Shown: positions 17,868-26,591, counted from the stretch's first letter. The stretch is 64,000 bases of DNA from Streptomyces sp. CB02980 (GCF_014451325.2 NZ_JACSCH020000016.1:44127-108126); one strand, 5' to 3'. The notes: generated by a model not told the origin, from the letters alone. A program made the numbers and translations.

Positions 17868-18689
17868 TCAGCCCTGCTGTCCCAGGTGGGCGGTGAAGCT
17901 GAAGCGGTCACCCCGGTAGAGGGTGCGGACCCGCTCCAGGGGCCGCCCGGCGGTGTCCCGGGAGATGCGGTGGAGCAGCAGCATCGGCAGCGCCGGCGGG
18001 GTGCCGATGAGGAGGGCCTCGCGGGGGGTCGCGAGCACCGTCTCGATGCGCTCGTCGGCGTCGCCGAAGGAGATGCCGAGGCGGTCGTGGAGGTAGGAGT
18101 AGAAGGAGGAGTCCGGGTCGAACTCGGTGTCCAGGTGCGGGGCGCGGGCCTCGGAGACGTACGTGCTCTCCAGGCCGACGCGCTCGTCGTCGGCGAGGAG
18201 CACGCGCTCCATGTGCCAGACCGGCTCGCCTCGTTCGGTGCCGACCTCGGGGGCGAGCGCCTCCGGGCAGGGGAACCGGTCGAGCGAGATGAGGCTGCGG
18301 CCGGGGCGGAGGCCCTGCCGGCGGACGCCCTCCGTGTAGCTCGCGAGCGAGAGGGGCTGTTCGAGCTTGGGGCCCGCGACGACCGTGCCCCTGCCCTGGC
18401 GCCGCAGCCGCCCCTCCAGGAGGAGTTCGCGCAGCGCCTGCCGGACGGTCTCGCGGGACACCTCGTACCGGACGGCGAGGTCGCGCTCGGTGGGCAGCAG
18501 CCCGCCCTCCCCCAACTCGTCGACCATCAGGGCGAGTCTGGCCTTGACGGCGTAGTACTTGGGCACGCGGCCGTGCTCCGGGATGCCGGAGTTCACGGGG
18601 GCGCCCGGGGTGCCGGGGGTGTTCTGGGAGTTCACCGGGGGATGGTCGCAGACGGGGATGAACGGGAAGGTGTACGCAGCATGACTCAC
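17868..18689 (-). CDS. GntR family (HutC/UTRA) transcriptional regulator
   Basis: A 273-residue regulator. Residues about 45-110 form the winged helix-turn-helix ('GLLPTERDLAVRYEVSRETV', 'RRQGRGTVVAG'); the C-terminal half is a UTRA effector domain with 'HRISRDTAGRPLERVRTLYR'. UTRA regulators sense small metabolites, and the neighbourhood suggests a phosphonate or its breakdown product. It starts with GTG overlapping the stop of the upstream wall-protein gene (GTGA); the first 35-40 residues are Pro-rich and may be untranslated, with later GTG codons at 18635 and 18593 as alternatives. It sits upstream of, and in the same direction as, the phosphonate operon. Confidence 0.88.
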   Translation of the reverse strand: MSHAAYTFPFIPVCDHPPVNSQNTPGTPGAPVNSGIPEHGRVPKYYAVKARLALMVDELGEGGLLPTERDLAVRYEVSRETVRQALRELLLEGRLRRQGRGTVVAGPKLEQPLSLASYTEGVRRQGLRPGRSLISLDRFPCPEALAPEVGTERGEPVWHMERVLLADDERVGLESTYVSEARAPHLDTEFDPDSSFYSYLHDRLGISFGDADERIETVLATPREALLIGTPPALPMLLLHRISRDTAGRPLERVRTLYRGDRFSFTAHLGQQG

Positions 18690-19669
18690 CGGTGCCGGGG
18701 GCGGCGGGCGGCACGGAAGAGGACGGCGCCGAGGAGGACGAGGGCGGCCGCGAGGGGTGCCAGGAGCTTGACGCGCTCCTCCGACTCCCTTCCTGTACTG
18801 GCGAGTTCGCGGTCCGGGCCGGCGAGCACGAGGTCTCCCGGGTCCTCGGTGGTGGAGCCCGGCGGGCGGGGCGTGGTCCCGGGGGGTCGCGAGGGGGCGG
18901 ACGGGTCGGGCGTGCCTGATGTGTCAGGTACGGGCTCGTCTGCTCCGGTGGAGCGGTCCGGGTCGGCGGGCCTCACGGTCAGGCGGTAGTCGCCGGACTC
19001 GCCGACCCAGTCGCCGTCGACGCCCCGGCGCTGGACGACCGCGGCGTTCACGACGACCTCGTCGGGGGCGGCCTCCGCGCGGAAGCCGAGCCGTACGGGG
19101 ATGGTGAGGGTCCCGCCCGCGGGCACCATGAAGCCGTCGAAGCCCTCGGGACCCTCCGAGCCGTCGGAGCCCGCGGAGCCCTCGGGCCCGGTGAACACGC
19201 CGATGTTCTCGGCCTGCTCGGTCGCCTCGAAGGTCACGGGCCGCCAGCGCGCGGCCCCGGCGTCGTAGAACTCGAACCGGATCTGCGCGGGCCGCAGCAC
19301 CCGTCGCTCGTCGGTGAGGACGAGCACGGGGTGGATGCCCGAGCAGGTGGCGTCGGTGGTGTTGGTGAGATCGAGCTTCCACTCCTGGAGACGGCCACCC
19401 GCGGGGTAGTCCACCGGGCCGCCGTGGATCCGGGTGTCGAGGGGGAAGGCGGAGCCGGAGGGGGTGCCGCAGGTGGGGGCGGGGGGATCGGGGGCGGGGA
19501 TGTCGGGGGCGGCCTGCGCCGGGGCGGGGGCCGTCGTGGGGGGCACCGAGGGGGTCGGTGCGGTCAGGGCGGGGGACGCCAGGGCCAGGTGGGCCGTCGC
19601 GGTGGCCGCCAGCGCGGCCGCCGTGGTCAGGGCGCGGGCGCTGCGCGATCGCAGGGGGTCGGATGCCAT
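18686..19669 (-). CDS. Sortase-anchored cell-wall protein (LASTG)
   Basis: Exported 327-residue protein with a signal peptide (about 1-40), a Pro/Ala-rich stretch, a beta-sandwich domain (about 70-260; 'WKLDLTNTTDATCSGIHPVL', 'IRFEFYDAGAARWRPVTFE'), a Pro/Thr/Ser spacer, and a C-terminal sorting signal: LASTG, a hydrophobic helix ('LLAPLAAALVLLGAVLF') and a basic tail. LAXTG is the motif used by class E sortases, and one such enzyme is encoded at 30312-31136. I chose the ATG at 19669 because the signal peptide begins there; an upstream ATG adds a non-signal-like Arg/Pro stretch. The stop overlaps the GntR start. Confidence 0.82.
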   Translation of the reverse strand: MASDPLRSRSARALTTAAALAATATAHLALASPALTAPTPSVPPTTAPAPAQAAPDIPAPDPPAPTCGTPSGSAFPLDTRIHGGPVDYPAGGRLQEWKLDLTNTTDATCSGIHPVLVLTDERRVLRPAQIRFEFYDAGAARWRPVTFEATEQAENIGVFTGPEGSAGSDGSEGPEGFDGFMVPAGGTLTIPVRLGFRAEAAPDEVVVNAAVVQRRGVDGDWVGESGDYRLTVRPADPDRSTGADEPVPDTSGTPDPSAPSRPPGTTPRPPGSTTEDPGDLVLAGPDRELASTGRESEERVKLLAPLAAALVLLGAVLFRAARRPRHR

Positions 19670-19824
19670 GGGGCCGGGCCTTACTGCTCGCGGACGTACG
19701 GGGCGGCCGCGACGCTGCCATGCCGCGAGGGAGGGGCCGGGCAGCGACACCGCGTCCGCCCCCGTACGGCCCGGCCGATCCGCCCGATCGGCCTACTGTC
19801 GTACGTACCTCTTTACCTCTCTGC

Positions 19825-21003
19825 CTACTTCCCGAAGATCGGGGCGAGGATCAGCCACGCGGCCCCTTCCGCGACCGCGTCCCGCTCCCCCGCCACGCGC
19901 ACCGGGGCCGTCAGGCCGAGCCCGGCAAGGACCTCCCGCACCCCGCCCGCGAACACTTCCGGCGCGGCGAGGACCAACCGGCCGCCGAGCAGGACCTGGT
20001 CGATGTCGAGGAGCCGTACGACGTTGGCCGCGCCCGCGCCGAGGATGCGCGCGGCCCCGGCGGCGTCGCCGCGCGCGACCGCCGCGAGACACAGGACCTC
20101 CAGGCAGCCGCGCCCGCCGCAGCCGCACGGGGGCCCGTCGAGCTGGACGGTCTGATGGCCGAGTTCGCCGGCGCCCGTCCTGTCGCCCCGGAGCGGCGCC
20201 CCGCCGAGGACGAGGCCGGCGCCGAGCCCCGTACCGAGGTGGACGTACGCGAAGGAGCCGGGTGCGGCGGGGCGGACGGCGAGGCCGAGGGCGGCGGCGT
20301 TGGTGTCCTTGTCGAGGACGACGGGCAGGCCGAGGCGCCGGGCCAGCTCCTCGCGGACGGGGTGGCCGTCCCACTCGGGGAAACCGGTCACGCGGCCCGG
20401 GACTCCCGCGCGATGGTCGAGCGGCCCGGGCATGGCGACCCCGACGCCGTGGACGGGGGCGGGTTCGGTGGCGGGGGCGGGAGCGGGTTCGATGGCGGGG
20501 GCGGGAGCGGGTTCGGTGGCGGGAGCGGGGTTGATGGCGGGTCCGGTGGCGGGAGCGGGTCCGGTGGCGGGTCCCAGTTCGGGTTCGGTGGCGCGGGCGG
20601 GGAGGCCGGTCAACAGCCCCCGTACCTCCTCCGCCACCGCGTCCAGGACCGGTCCCGCGCCCGCCCCCAGGTCCAGGGCGCGCGTGCGCCGGGCGACGAC
20701 CGCGCCCGCGAGGTCGGTGAGGAGCGTGGTCAGCTCGTCGCGGTCGAGGTGGACGCCGACGGCGTACCCCGCGGTGGGGACGAGCCGCAGGACCGTACGG
20801 GGTTTGCCGCCGGTCGAGGCGCGGTGGCCGGCCTCCGTGGCCAGGCCCTCGGAGCGGAGCCGTGCGGTGATCTTGCTGACGGCCTGCGGGGTGAGCCCGG
20901 TCCGCTCGGCCAGCTCGAGGCGGCTGATGCCGGTCTCGCCCGCGGTGCGCAGCAGGTCGAGCACGAGCGCCGCGTTGGGGCTGCGCAGGGCCGGCACGTT
21001 CAC
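19825..21003 (-). CDS. ROK family transcriptional repressor
   Basis: A 392-residue regulator with an N-terminal winged helix ('SRLELAERTGLTPQAVSKIT') and a C-terminal ROK (sugar-kinase-like) domain. The zinc site 'CGCGGRGCLE' and the sugar-binding 'GHQTVQ' region are intact; 'VHLGTGLGAGLVLGG' is the phosphate-loop-like motif. Between them, near residues 150-185, is a Pro/Ala/Glu-rich repeat insertion (variants of PAPATE) not normal for the family. The GTG at 21003 follows CGGAG; a second GTG two codons on is also possible. It is divergent from a MocA-type oxidoreductase and probably represses it in response to a sugar or sugar phosphate. Confidence 0.9.
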   Translation of the reverse strand: MNVPALRSPNAALVLDLLRTAGETGISRLELAERTGLTPQAVSKITARLRSEGLATEAGHRASTGGKPRTVLRLVPTAGYAVGVHLDRDELTTLLTDLAGAVVARRTRALDLGAGAGPVLDAVAEEVRGLLTGLPARATEPELGPATGPAPATGPAINPAPATEPAPAPAIEPAPAPATEPAPVHGVGVAMPGPLDHRAGVPGRVTGFPEWDGHPVREELARRLGLPVVLDKDTNAAALGLAVRPAAPGSFAYVHLGTGLGAGLVLGGAPLRGDRTGAGELGHQTVQLDGPPCGCGGRGCLEVLCLAAVARGDAAGAARILGAGAANVVRLLDIDQVLLGGRLVLAAPEVFAGGVREVLAGLGLTAPVRVAGERDAVAEGAAWLILAPIFGK

Positions 21004-21055
21004 TCCACCACTCCGATCAGGTCCGTCTCCACCTGCCCATTGTCGCTGTCGCTTG

Positions 21056-21082
21056 CACTTTGGCAACACCGTTGCTTAAGTG
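21056..21082. promoter_or_regulatory. Inverted repeat between ROK repressor and oxidoreductase
   Basis: CACTTTGGCAAC-ACC-GTTGCTTAAGTG is a 12+3+12 inverted repeat with two mismatched pairs. It ends seven bases before the oxidoreductase ATG and lies in the divergent promoter region, which suits an operator for the ROK protein. Confidence 0.7.
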
Positions 21083-21088
21083 AGGGTC

Positions 21089-22177
21089 ATGACTGGCACC
21101 CCCCGCACCCCCCTCCGCGTCGGCCTCGTCGGCTACGGCCTCGCGGGCTCCGTCTTCCACGCCCCGCTGATCGCCGCGTCCGAGGACCTCGTCCTCGCCG
21201 CCGTCACCACCGGCAACCCCGAGCGGGCCGCCGAGGCCCGCGCCGCCCACCCGGGCGTCCGGGTCGTGGCCACCCCCGAGGAGCTGTGGGCGGACGGCGC
21301 GGCGGACGAGCTCGACCTGATCGTCGTCGCCTCCCCCAACAAGACGCACGTCGCGATCGCCACGGCCGCCCTGGAGGCGGGCCTGCCGGTCGTCGTCGAC
21401 AAGCCGCTGGCCGGAACCGCCGCCGAGGCCCGCGCCCTCGCGGCCCTCGCCGAGGAGCGGGGCCTGCTGCTCTCCGTCTTCCAGAACCGCCGCTGGGACA
21501 ACGACTTCCTGACCCTCCGCCGGCTCATCGACGAGAAGGCGCTGGGCGAGGTCCAGCGCTTCGAGTCCCGCTTCGAGCGCTGGCGCCCGCTGCCCAAGGG
21601 CGGCTGGCGCGAGTCCGGCGCACCGTCGGAGATCGGCGGCCTGCTCTACGACCTGGGCAGCCACGTCGTCGACCAGGCCCTGGTCCTCTTCGGCCCGGTG
21701 GTCTCCGTGTACGCCGAGTCGGACGTCCGCCGGCCGGGCGCCGAGGCCGACGACGACACCTTCCTCGCCCTCACCCACGCGAACGGCGTCCGTTCGCACC
21801 TCTACGTGAGCGCCACCACCGCCCAGTCGGGCCCCCGATTCCGGGTGCTCGGGCAGCGCGCGGGCTTCGTGAAGTACGGCCTCGACCCGCAGGAGGCGGC
21901 CCTCCGCGAGGGGCTGCGCCCGGTGCCGGGCACGGTGTGGGGCGTGGAGCCGGAGGAGCTGTGGGGCCGGCTCGGCTCCGGCGAGTCGCCGCTGACCGGC
22001 GGCGGGACGCCGGTCGAGTCGCTGCCGGGCGACTACCCGGCGTACTACGCGGCCGTCGCCGCCGCCCTGCGCGGCACCGGCGAGAACCCGGTGCCGGCCC
22101 ACGAGGCCGCGGCCGCGCTCGACGTCCTGGAGGCGGCGAAGCGGTCCGCCCGCGAGGGAATCACGGTGACGCTGTGA
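21089..22177 (+). CDS. Gfo/Idh/MocA family oxidoreductase
   Basis: A 362-residue NAD(P)-dependent oxidoreductase: N-terminal Rossmann fold ('VGLVGYGLAGSVFHAPLI') and the family's 'VVVDKPLAGT' (EKP-type loop with Asp in place of Glu), then the alpha/beta C-terminal domain with 'GGLLYDLGSHVVDQALVLFG', whose His is the likely catalytic residue. Substrate is probably a sugar, polyol or cyclitol. The ATG at 21089 is preferred; GTG at 21080 is in frame. It is translationally coupled to the UPF0303 gene (GTGA overlap) and faces the ROK repressor. Confidence 0.92.
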   Translation: MTGTPRTPLRVGLVGYGLAGSVFHAPLIAASEDLVLAAVTTGNPERAAEARAAHPGVRVVATPEELWADGAADELDLIVVASPNKTHVAIATAALEAGLPVVVDKPLAGTAAEARALAALAEERGLLLSVFQNRRWDNDFLTLRRLIDEKALGEVQRFESRFERWRPLPKGGWRESGAPSEIGGLLYDLGSHVVDQALVLFGPVVSVYAESDVRRPGAEADDDTFLALTHANGVRSHLYVSATTAQSGPRFRVLGQRAGFVKYGLDPQEAALREGLRPVPGTVWGVEPEELWGRLGSGESPLTGGGTPVESLPGDYPAYYAAVAAALRGTGENPVPAHEAAAALDVLEAAKRSAREGITVTL

Positions 22178-22656
22178 ACGCCCAGGAGGTGAGCGAGCTG
22201 GAGGCCCAGGAGGCCCGGCTGGTCCTGCCCCGCTTCACGTACGAGGACGCCTGGACGCTCGGCGGCCTGCTCGTCGGCATGGCGCGCGAGCGCGGGGCGC
22301 CGGTGGCGATCGACATCCGGCGCGGGCCGCAGCAGCTCTTCCACTGCGCGCTGCCGGGGTCGAGCGCGGACAACGACGCCTGGATCGACCGCAAGCGACG
22401 GGTCGTCGAGCGGTACGGCGTGAGCTCGTTCCTGGTCGGCGCGCGGTTCCGCGCCAAGGGGACGACCTTCGAGGCGTCCTCGCGCCTCGACCCCGACCGG
22501 TACGCGGCACACGGCGGCGCGTTCCCGGTCGCGGTCGAGGGCGCGGGCGTGATCGGCTCGGTCACGGTCTCGGGGCTGCCGCAGGCCGAGGATCACGCCA
22601 TGGTCGTCGAGGCACTGGAACACCTGCTCAGCTCGTACGCCTCCGCCGCCGGCTGA
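22174..22656 (+). CDS. UPF0303 / DUF336-type heme-degrading domain protein
   Basis: A 160-residue soluble protein starting with GTG that overlaps the oxidoreductase stop. 'LGGLLVGMARERGAPVAIDI', 'QQLFHCALPGSSADNDAWID' and 'SRLDPDRYAAHGGAFPV' match the UPF0303 family, a branch of the GlcG/HbpS-like DUF336 fold. Some relatives bind heme or cobalamin, but the function of this branch is unknown. Coupling to the MocA-type enzyme suggests a role in the same catabolic step. Its 3' end overlaps the convergent wall-protein gene by 29 bases. Confidence 0.85.
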   Translation: MNAQEVSELEAQEARLVLPRFTYEDAWTLGGLLVGMARERGAPVAIDIRRGPQQLFHCALPGSSADNDAWIDRKRRVVERYGVSSFLVGARFRAKGTTFEASSRLDPDRYAAHGGAFPVAVEGAGVIGSVTVSGLPQAEDHAMVVEALEHLLSSYASAAG

Positions 22657-24157
22657 CGAGGACGAGCGCGCCGCCGCCCAGGGCGAGACCGACGGCGGTG
22701 GCGCCCATGACGGTCTTCCCGGTGCCGGCGCCGGTCTCGGAGAGTTCGCCGTCGGGGCCGTGATGGCCGCCGCCGGAGTCTCCGTACCCGCCGGAGTCTC
22801 CGTATCCGCCGTTGCCCCCGTTGTCGCCGTAGCCGCCGTCACTGCCGCCGTTCGCCGACCCGCCGGTCGTGGGATGGGTGTGGGTGTGCGTGGGCGTGGG
22901 CGTCGGGTCGGTCGGGGTGGGAGTCGGGTCCGTGGGAGTCGGGGTCGGGTCGGTCGGCGTCGGCGTCGGGTCCGTCGGCGTGGGAGTCGGGTCCGTGGGA
23001 GTCGGCGTCGGGTCCGTCGGCGTGGGCGTGGGCGTGCCGCCCCCGCAGGACGGCAGGTCGCCGTTGAACGGATAGGCGTGGATCTCCTGGCCACCGCCGC
23101 CGGTCCGCTCCGAGGCGTGCGTCAGGTTTCCGGTGGTGAAGAAGCGGCCGTTCATGCCCGGCATCGTGATCGTCGTCGTGCTGGCCTGGTTGCCGATCAG
23201 CACACTGCCCGCGAACTGGGCCGTGCCCTCGAACGTGACGGTGGTGGCGTCGGGGACGTTCCAGAGCACCCGCTCGCGCAGCCCGTCCGGCAGCTGGTTG
23301 ATGTACGAGTCGACGGTGCGGTCGGCGCCCAGGAGGTTGACGAGGACGGTCGCGCCGGCCGGGATCCCGGCGAAGCGGATGCCCTGCTGGCGGCCGTTCG
23401 TGGACTCCAGGTCGAAGTCGACGTTGAAGACCTGGAGCTTCGACGTGCGGTCACCCGTGAAGAGGGTCTCGGTGCCGTTGTTGACGGCGGTGCCGGTGGC
23501 GGTGCGGGAGGCGCCGTTCACGTACGCGTAGCAGTGGCTGGCGTCGGTGAGCTGATCGCGGAGCGCGGTGTACGGGACGGCGGCGCCGGCGGTGTGCACC
23601 GCGGGCGGGGCGACCGTGCCGGAGAGCGTGCCCCCGTACCGTACGACGCCGCTGACCGGGCCCTCCTCGGCGAGCAGGCGCTGACCGGTGGCGACCGTCA
23701 GGTCCTTGCCGACGGTGAGGAAGTCGGTGCCGTTGTCCGGCGGGACGCGCGAGCCGACGCCCGCGACGCCGACGTTGTAGACGCTGGAGACACCGGCGCG
23801 CTTCCTCATGTCGAAGCCGCCCAGGACGACGACCTTGCCCTCGGCCTCGGCTGCGGCCTCGCGGACGAGCATGTCGCCGCCGACGTAGACGTTGATGTTG
23901 TTGTCGCGGTACTTGACCGTGCCGCTGCCGATGTCGGGGTACGTGCCGGTCGGACAGGTGCCCGGCAGGCAGGGGCCGAGCCCGCCCGGCAGCGGGTCGG
24001 CCCAGCCGTTGACGGCGAGCGCGCCGACGAGGGCGGTGGCCGCGACGGTGGAGGCGGCGATGACGGCGAGTCGGCGCCGGTCACGCCGGCGCTGGTACGT
24101 GGTGGGTGCCGGCGAGTCGGGGGAGCCCGCTGCTTCCGGGGATGCCAGGTGTTCCAT
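22628..24157 (-). CDS. Choice-of-anchor A family wall protein (LSETG sorting signal)
   Basis: Exported 509-residue protein: N-terminal transmembrane/signal region (about 30-52, 'LAVIAASTVAATALVGALAV'), a choice-of-anchor A domain (about 65-390; 'KVVVLGGFDM', 'VLVNLLGADRTVDSYINQLP', 'ATTVTFEGTAQFAGSVLIGN'), a spacer of seven PTPTPTD units, a Gly/Tyr-rich stretch, and a C-terminal signal LSETG followed by a hydrophobic helix and RRRRR tail. It is probably linked to peptidoglycan by a class E sortase. The ATG at 24157 gives a sensible N-terminus; an upstream ATG adds 15 residues. A terminator separates it from the FAH gene. Confidence 0.88.
   Translation of the reverse strand: MEHLASPEAAGSPDSPAPTTYQRRRDRRRLAVIAASTVAATALVGALAVNGWADPLPGGLGPCLPGTCPTGTYPDIGSGTVKYRDNNINVYVGGDMLVREAAAEAEGKVVVLGGFDMRKRAGVSSVYNVGVAGVGSRVPPDNGTDFLTVGKDLTVATGQRLLAEEGPVSGVVRYGGTLSGTVAPPAVHTAGAAVPYTALRDQLTDASHCYAYVNGASRTATGTAVNNGTETLFTGDRTSKLQVFNVDFDLESTNGRQQGIRFAGIPAGATVLVNLLGADRTVDSYINQLPDGLRERVLWNVPDATTVTFEGTAQFAGSVLIGNQASTTTITMPGMNGRFFTTGNLTHASERTGGGGQEIHAYPFNGDLPSCGGGTPTPTPTDPTPTPTDPTPTPTDPTPTPTDPTPTPTDPTPTPTDPTPTPTHTHTHPTTGGSANGGSDGGYGDNGGNGGYGDSGGYGDSGGGHHGPDGELSETGAGTGKTVMGATAVGLALGGGALVLVSRRRRRTS
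22875..23038 (-). repeat. 21-bp coding tandem repeat (PTPTPTD units)
   Basis: Seven in-frame copies of a seven-residue Pro/Thr/Asp unit form the wall-spanning stalk of the choice-of-anchor A protein. Boundaries are approximate. Confidence 0.88.
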
Positions 24158-24184
24158 ATCCGGCAATATGCAAAAAAGGTGATG

Positions 24185-24220
24185 AAAACGGCGACGCCCC
24201 ACGCGGGGCGCCGCCGTTTT
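24185..24220 (-). terminator. Terminator after the FAH gene
   Basis: AAAACGGCGACGCCCC pairs with GGGGCGCCGCCGTTTT around ACGC. The A and T ends make it a typical bidirectional intrinsic terminator. Confidence 0.88.
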
Positions 24221-24246
24221 CCCCGGAGGAAGGATGCAATCGGGGG

Positions 24247-25104
24247 TCAGGCGCTCTTGAGTTCCTGCCGCTGTCGGCCCAGTCCGTCGACCTCCAGCTC
24301 GACGACGTCACCGGGGCGCAGGTACGGCTTCGGCTCCGGCTGCCCCATGGCGACACCGGCGGGGGTGCCGGTGTTGATGATGTCGCCCGGGTAGAGGGTC
24401 ATGAACCGGCTGACGTACCGGACGACCTCGGCGACGGGGAAGATCTGGTCCGAGGTGTGGCCGTCCTGCTTGAGCTCGCCGTTGACCCAGAGACGCAGGC
24501 CGAGCGCCTGCGGGTCGGGTACCTCGTCGGCGGTGACGAGCCAGGGACCGAGCGGGTTGAACGTCTCGCAGTTCTTGCCCTTGTCCCAGGTGCCGCCGCG
24601 CTCGATCTGGAACTCGCGCTCGGAGACGTCGTGGGCGACGGCGTACCCGGCGACGTGCGCGAGGGCCTCCTCGTCGGTCTCCAGGTAGCGGGCGGTGCGG
24701 CCGATGACGATCGCGAGCTCCACCTCCCAGTCGGTCTTCACCGAGCCGCGCGGTACGAGCACGGTGTCGTCCGGGCCGACGACGGTGTCGGCGGCCTTGA
24801 GGAAGACGACGGGCTCGGCGGGGGTGGCCTGACCGGTCTCGGCGGCGTGGCCGTGGTAGTTCAGCCCGATGCACACGACCTTGCCGATCCGGCCGACGGG
24901 CGGGCCGACGCGCAGCCCGGTGGCGTCGAGCGCGGGCAGCACACCGGCACCGGCGGCGGCCCGTATCCGGTCGAGGGCGGAGGCGTCGGCGAGCAGACTG
25001 CCGTCGATGTCGTCGACCAGCGCGGACAGGTCGCGAAGTGTCCCGTCCTGGTCGAGCAGGGCGGGACGCTCGGCTCCCGGCGGGCCGACACGCAGCAGCT
25101 TCAT
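24247..25104 (-). CDS. Fumarylacetoacetate hydrolase (FAH) family protein
   Basis: A 285-residue cytosolic enzyme. An N-terminal barrel of about 70 residues precedes the FAH domain: 'VCIGLNYHGHAAETGQ', 'VVFLKAADTVVGPDD', the metal-binding 'DWEVELAIVIGR' and 'PGDIINTGTPAGVAMGQ'. Family members hydrolyse or decarboxylate C-C bonds in 2,4-dioxo or related acids; ureidoglycolate lyase-like and 2-hydroxyhepta-2,4-diene-1,7-dioate isomerase-like activities are the usual options. No aromatic-degradation partner lies nearby, so the substrate is open. The ATG at 25104 is the natural start, with a weak ribosome site; frames extending upstream are not conserved-looking. Confidence 0.9.
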   Translation of the reverse strand: MKLLRVGPPGAERPALLDQDGTLRDLSALVDDIDGSLLADASALDRIRAAAGAGVLPALDATGLRVGPPVGRIGKVVCIGLNYHGHAAETGQATPAEPVVFLKAADTVVGPDDTVLVPRGSVKTDWEVELAIVIGRTARYLETDEEALAHVAGYAVAHDVSEREFQIERGGTWDKGKNCETFNPLGPWLVTADEVPDPQALGLRLWVNGELKQDGHTSDQIFPVAEVVRYVSRFMTLYPGDIINTGTPAGVAMGQPEPKPYLRPGDVVELEVDGLGRQRQELKSA

Positions 25105-25242
25105 GGACTTCTCCCTGTGGTCGAGGCGGGCCCGGGAAAGGGCCCTGAGGTACCCCGGCCGATGGAGTGCGGCCATCGGAGGATTGGTCGATCCTCCAAG
25201 AGAACGGGTCACTCTGCAAGACCCCGTTCAGCCACTGGACCC

Positions 25243-26076
25243 TTACGCGCGAGTAGCAAGCGGCGCGCGCCCCTTCTTCTCGCTCCTCCTCGCGCCCTTC
25301 TTCCGGCCCTTCGGCGCGCTTTCCTGCTCGCCCTCCTTATCGCTTTCCTTCTCGCTTTCCTTCTCGCCCTGCTCGGGGCGCTCCCGGAAGAGAAGGGTGC
25401 GTTCGACGGCGGTCCAGGTGGTGCTGGTGACGACGTAGAGGGCGGCGGCGAGGGGGACCACGGCGACCGTGATCAGGGTGGCGAAGGAGAGCAGCGGCAT
25501 CACCTTGGCGATGGCGCCCGCGCCCGGCGTGGGCTGGCCCAGGTCCAGGGGCTGGGCGGCGAGCTGCGCCTTCGTACGGCGGTACGTGTACGTGGCCACG
25601 GCGGCGACGAGCGCGAAGAGGACCAGATAGACCCGGCCGGCCGGGCCGAAGGGGCCGCCGTGGGAGAGGGCGTCGGCCCAGTGGTCGCCGAGCGGGGCGG
25701 CGAGCAGGGTGTGCCCGGCCATCCGGTCGCCGGCGAACAGGTGGTACATCAGCAGGAACGCGGGCGCCTGGAGCAGGCTGGGCAGGATCCCGGCGAACGG
25801 CGAGACCTTCTCCCGCGCGTGCAGCTCGGTCACCGCCTTCCGCAGCCGCTCGGGGTTCTTGGCGTGCTTCTTGCGGAGCGCGGCGAGCTCCGGCGCGATC
25901 CGGGTGCGCGCCTTCTGCCCTCGGGCGGAGGCCCGGGACAGCGGGTGGACCGCGAGCCGCACGAGCATCGTGAAGAGGACGATCGCGGCGGCCGTGGCGG
26001 TGGTGGCGAAGAGCGGTTCGAGCAGGGAGGCCAGCCGCTCGACCAGGGAGCCGAAGGCGGAGAGGATGACGGACAT
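25243..26076 (-). CDS. YidC/Oxa1 family membrane protein insertase (paralogue)
   Basis: A 277-residue integral membrane protein with five predicted helices. 'LVRLAVHPLSRASARGQ' and 'YHLFAGDRMAGHTLL' are typical of actinobacterial YidC-like proteins, and the C-terminus is a long basic Lys/Glu/Arg tail after 'VERTLLFRERPEQ'. It is shorter than the housekeeping YidC that is encoded beside rnpA in streptomycetes, so this is probably a secondary insertase. The neighbouring DUF6412 gene upstream is a common companion and is likely in the same transcript. GGAGGG precedes the ATG. Confidence 0.88.
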   Translation of the reverse strand: MSVILSAFGSLVERLASLLEPLFATTATAAAIVLFTMLVRLAVHPLSRASARGQKARTRIAPELAALRKKHAKNPERLRKAVTELHAREKVSPFAGILPSLLQAPAFLLMYHLFAGDRMAGHTLLAAPLGDHWADALSHGGPFGPAGRVYLVLFALVAAVATYTYRRTKAQLAAQPLDLGQPTPGAGAIAKVMPLLSFATLITVAVVPLAAALYVVTSTTWTAVERTLLFRERPEQGEKESEKESDKEGEQESAPKGRKKGARRSEKKGRAPLATRA

Positions 26077-26188
26077 GGGGGAGCCCTCCGTGGGGTCTCG
26101 TCGTGCCGGGGAGATGTCGGTCTCGGCATGACGGATCCGCGAGGGGATGCCCGGTGAGGTGTCCGGGGTGATGTGGTGCGGGGGCTCC

Positions 26189-26485
26189 CTACGCGGCCGT
26201 CAGGAGGGGACGGCCGGGAGCGCGGGGTCTGCGACGCCCCGCGGCGTCGGGATCGCGCTGGGGCAGGAAGGCGGTGCGCCGCTCGCGGTCGCGGATGGCG
26301 GTGCGCACGGCGGTGGGCGGCACGGCCGGGGCCGTACGGGCTCCGATCAGGGCGCAGACGACGGTGGTCGCGGCGAGCGCGACGGCGGCGGAGACGCCGC
26401 CACCGTCGGAGAGCAGCAGATCGGCGAGGGCGAGGAGGAAGAACAGCGGCGCGAGCACGCGCAGGACAAGACTCCTGGTCGTCAT
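26189..26485 (-). CDS. DUF6412 family small membrane protein
   Basis: A 98-residue protein with two closely spaced transmembrane helices ('LVLRVLAPLFFLLALADLLL' and 'VSAAVALAATTVVCALIGA') and a basic, Pro/Arg-rich cytoplasmic tail. I recognise it as the DUF6412 type found next to yidC-like genes in Streptomyces; function unknown. The ATG at 26485 has GAGGGGGG at good spacing; an upstream in-frame ATG adds 12 residues without a ribosome site. Confidence 0.78.
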   Translation of the reverse strand: MTTRSLVLRVLAPLFFLLALADLLLSDGGGVSAAVALAATTVVCALIGARTAPAVPPTAVRTAIRDRERRTAFLPQRDPDAAGRRRPRAPGRPLLTAA

Positions 26486-26591
26486 TCCGCCCCCCTCTCT
26501 CGCGTGAGCACGCCGTTTCACCCGCGTACACGCGGTTTCTCACCGAGAGGACGTACGGAACGCCCCAGGAGTTCCCGCACTCACGGCGGGT

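Noticed and set aside
19558..22656. Plus-strand open frame of over 1000 codons spanning the ROK gene and oxidoreductase
   Set aside because: Most of it is antisense to the ROK gene and out of frame with the MocA enzyme, with Arg/Gly/Pro-rich nonsense. Only its last 160 codons (UPF0303) are real.
22875..23038. Second CRISPR-like repeat block
   Set aside because: Contiguous PTPTPTD coding repeats of a wall stalk, no spacers.
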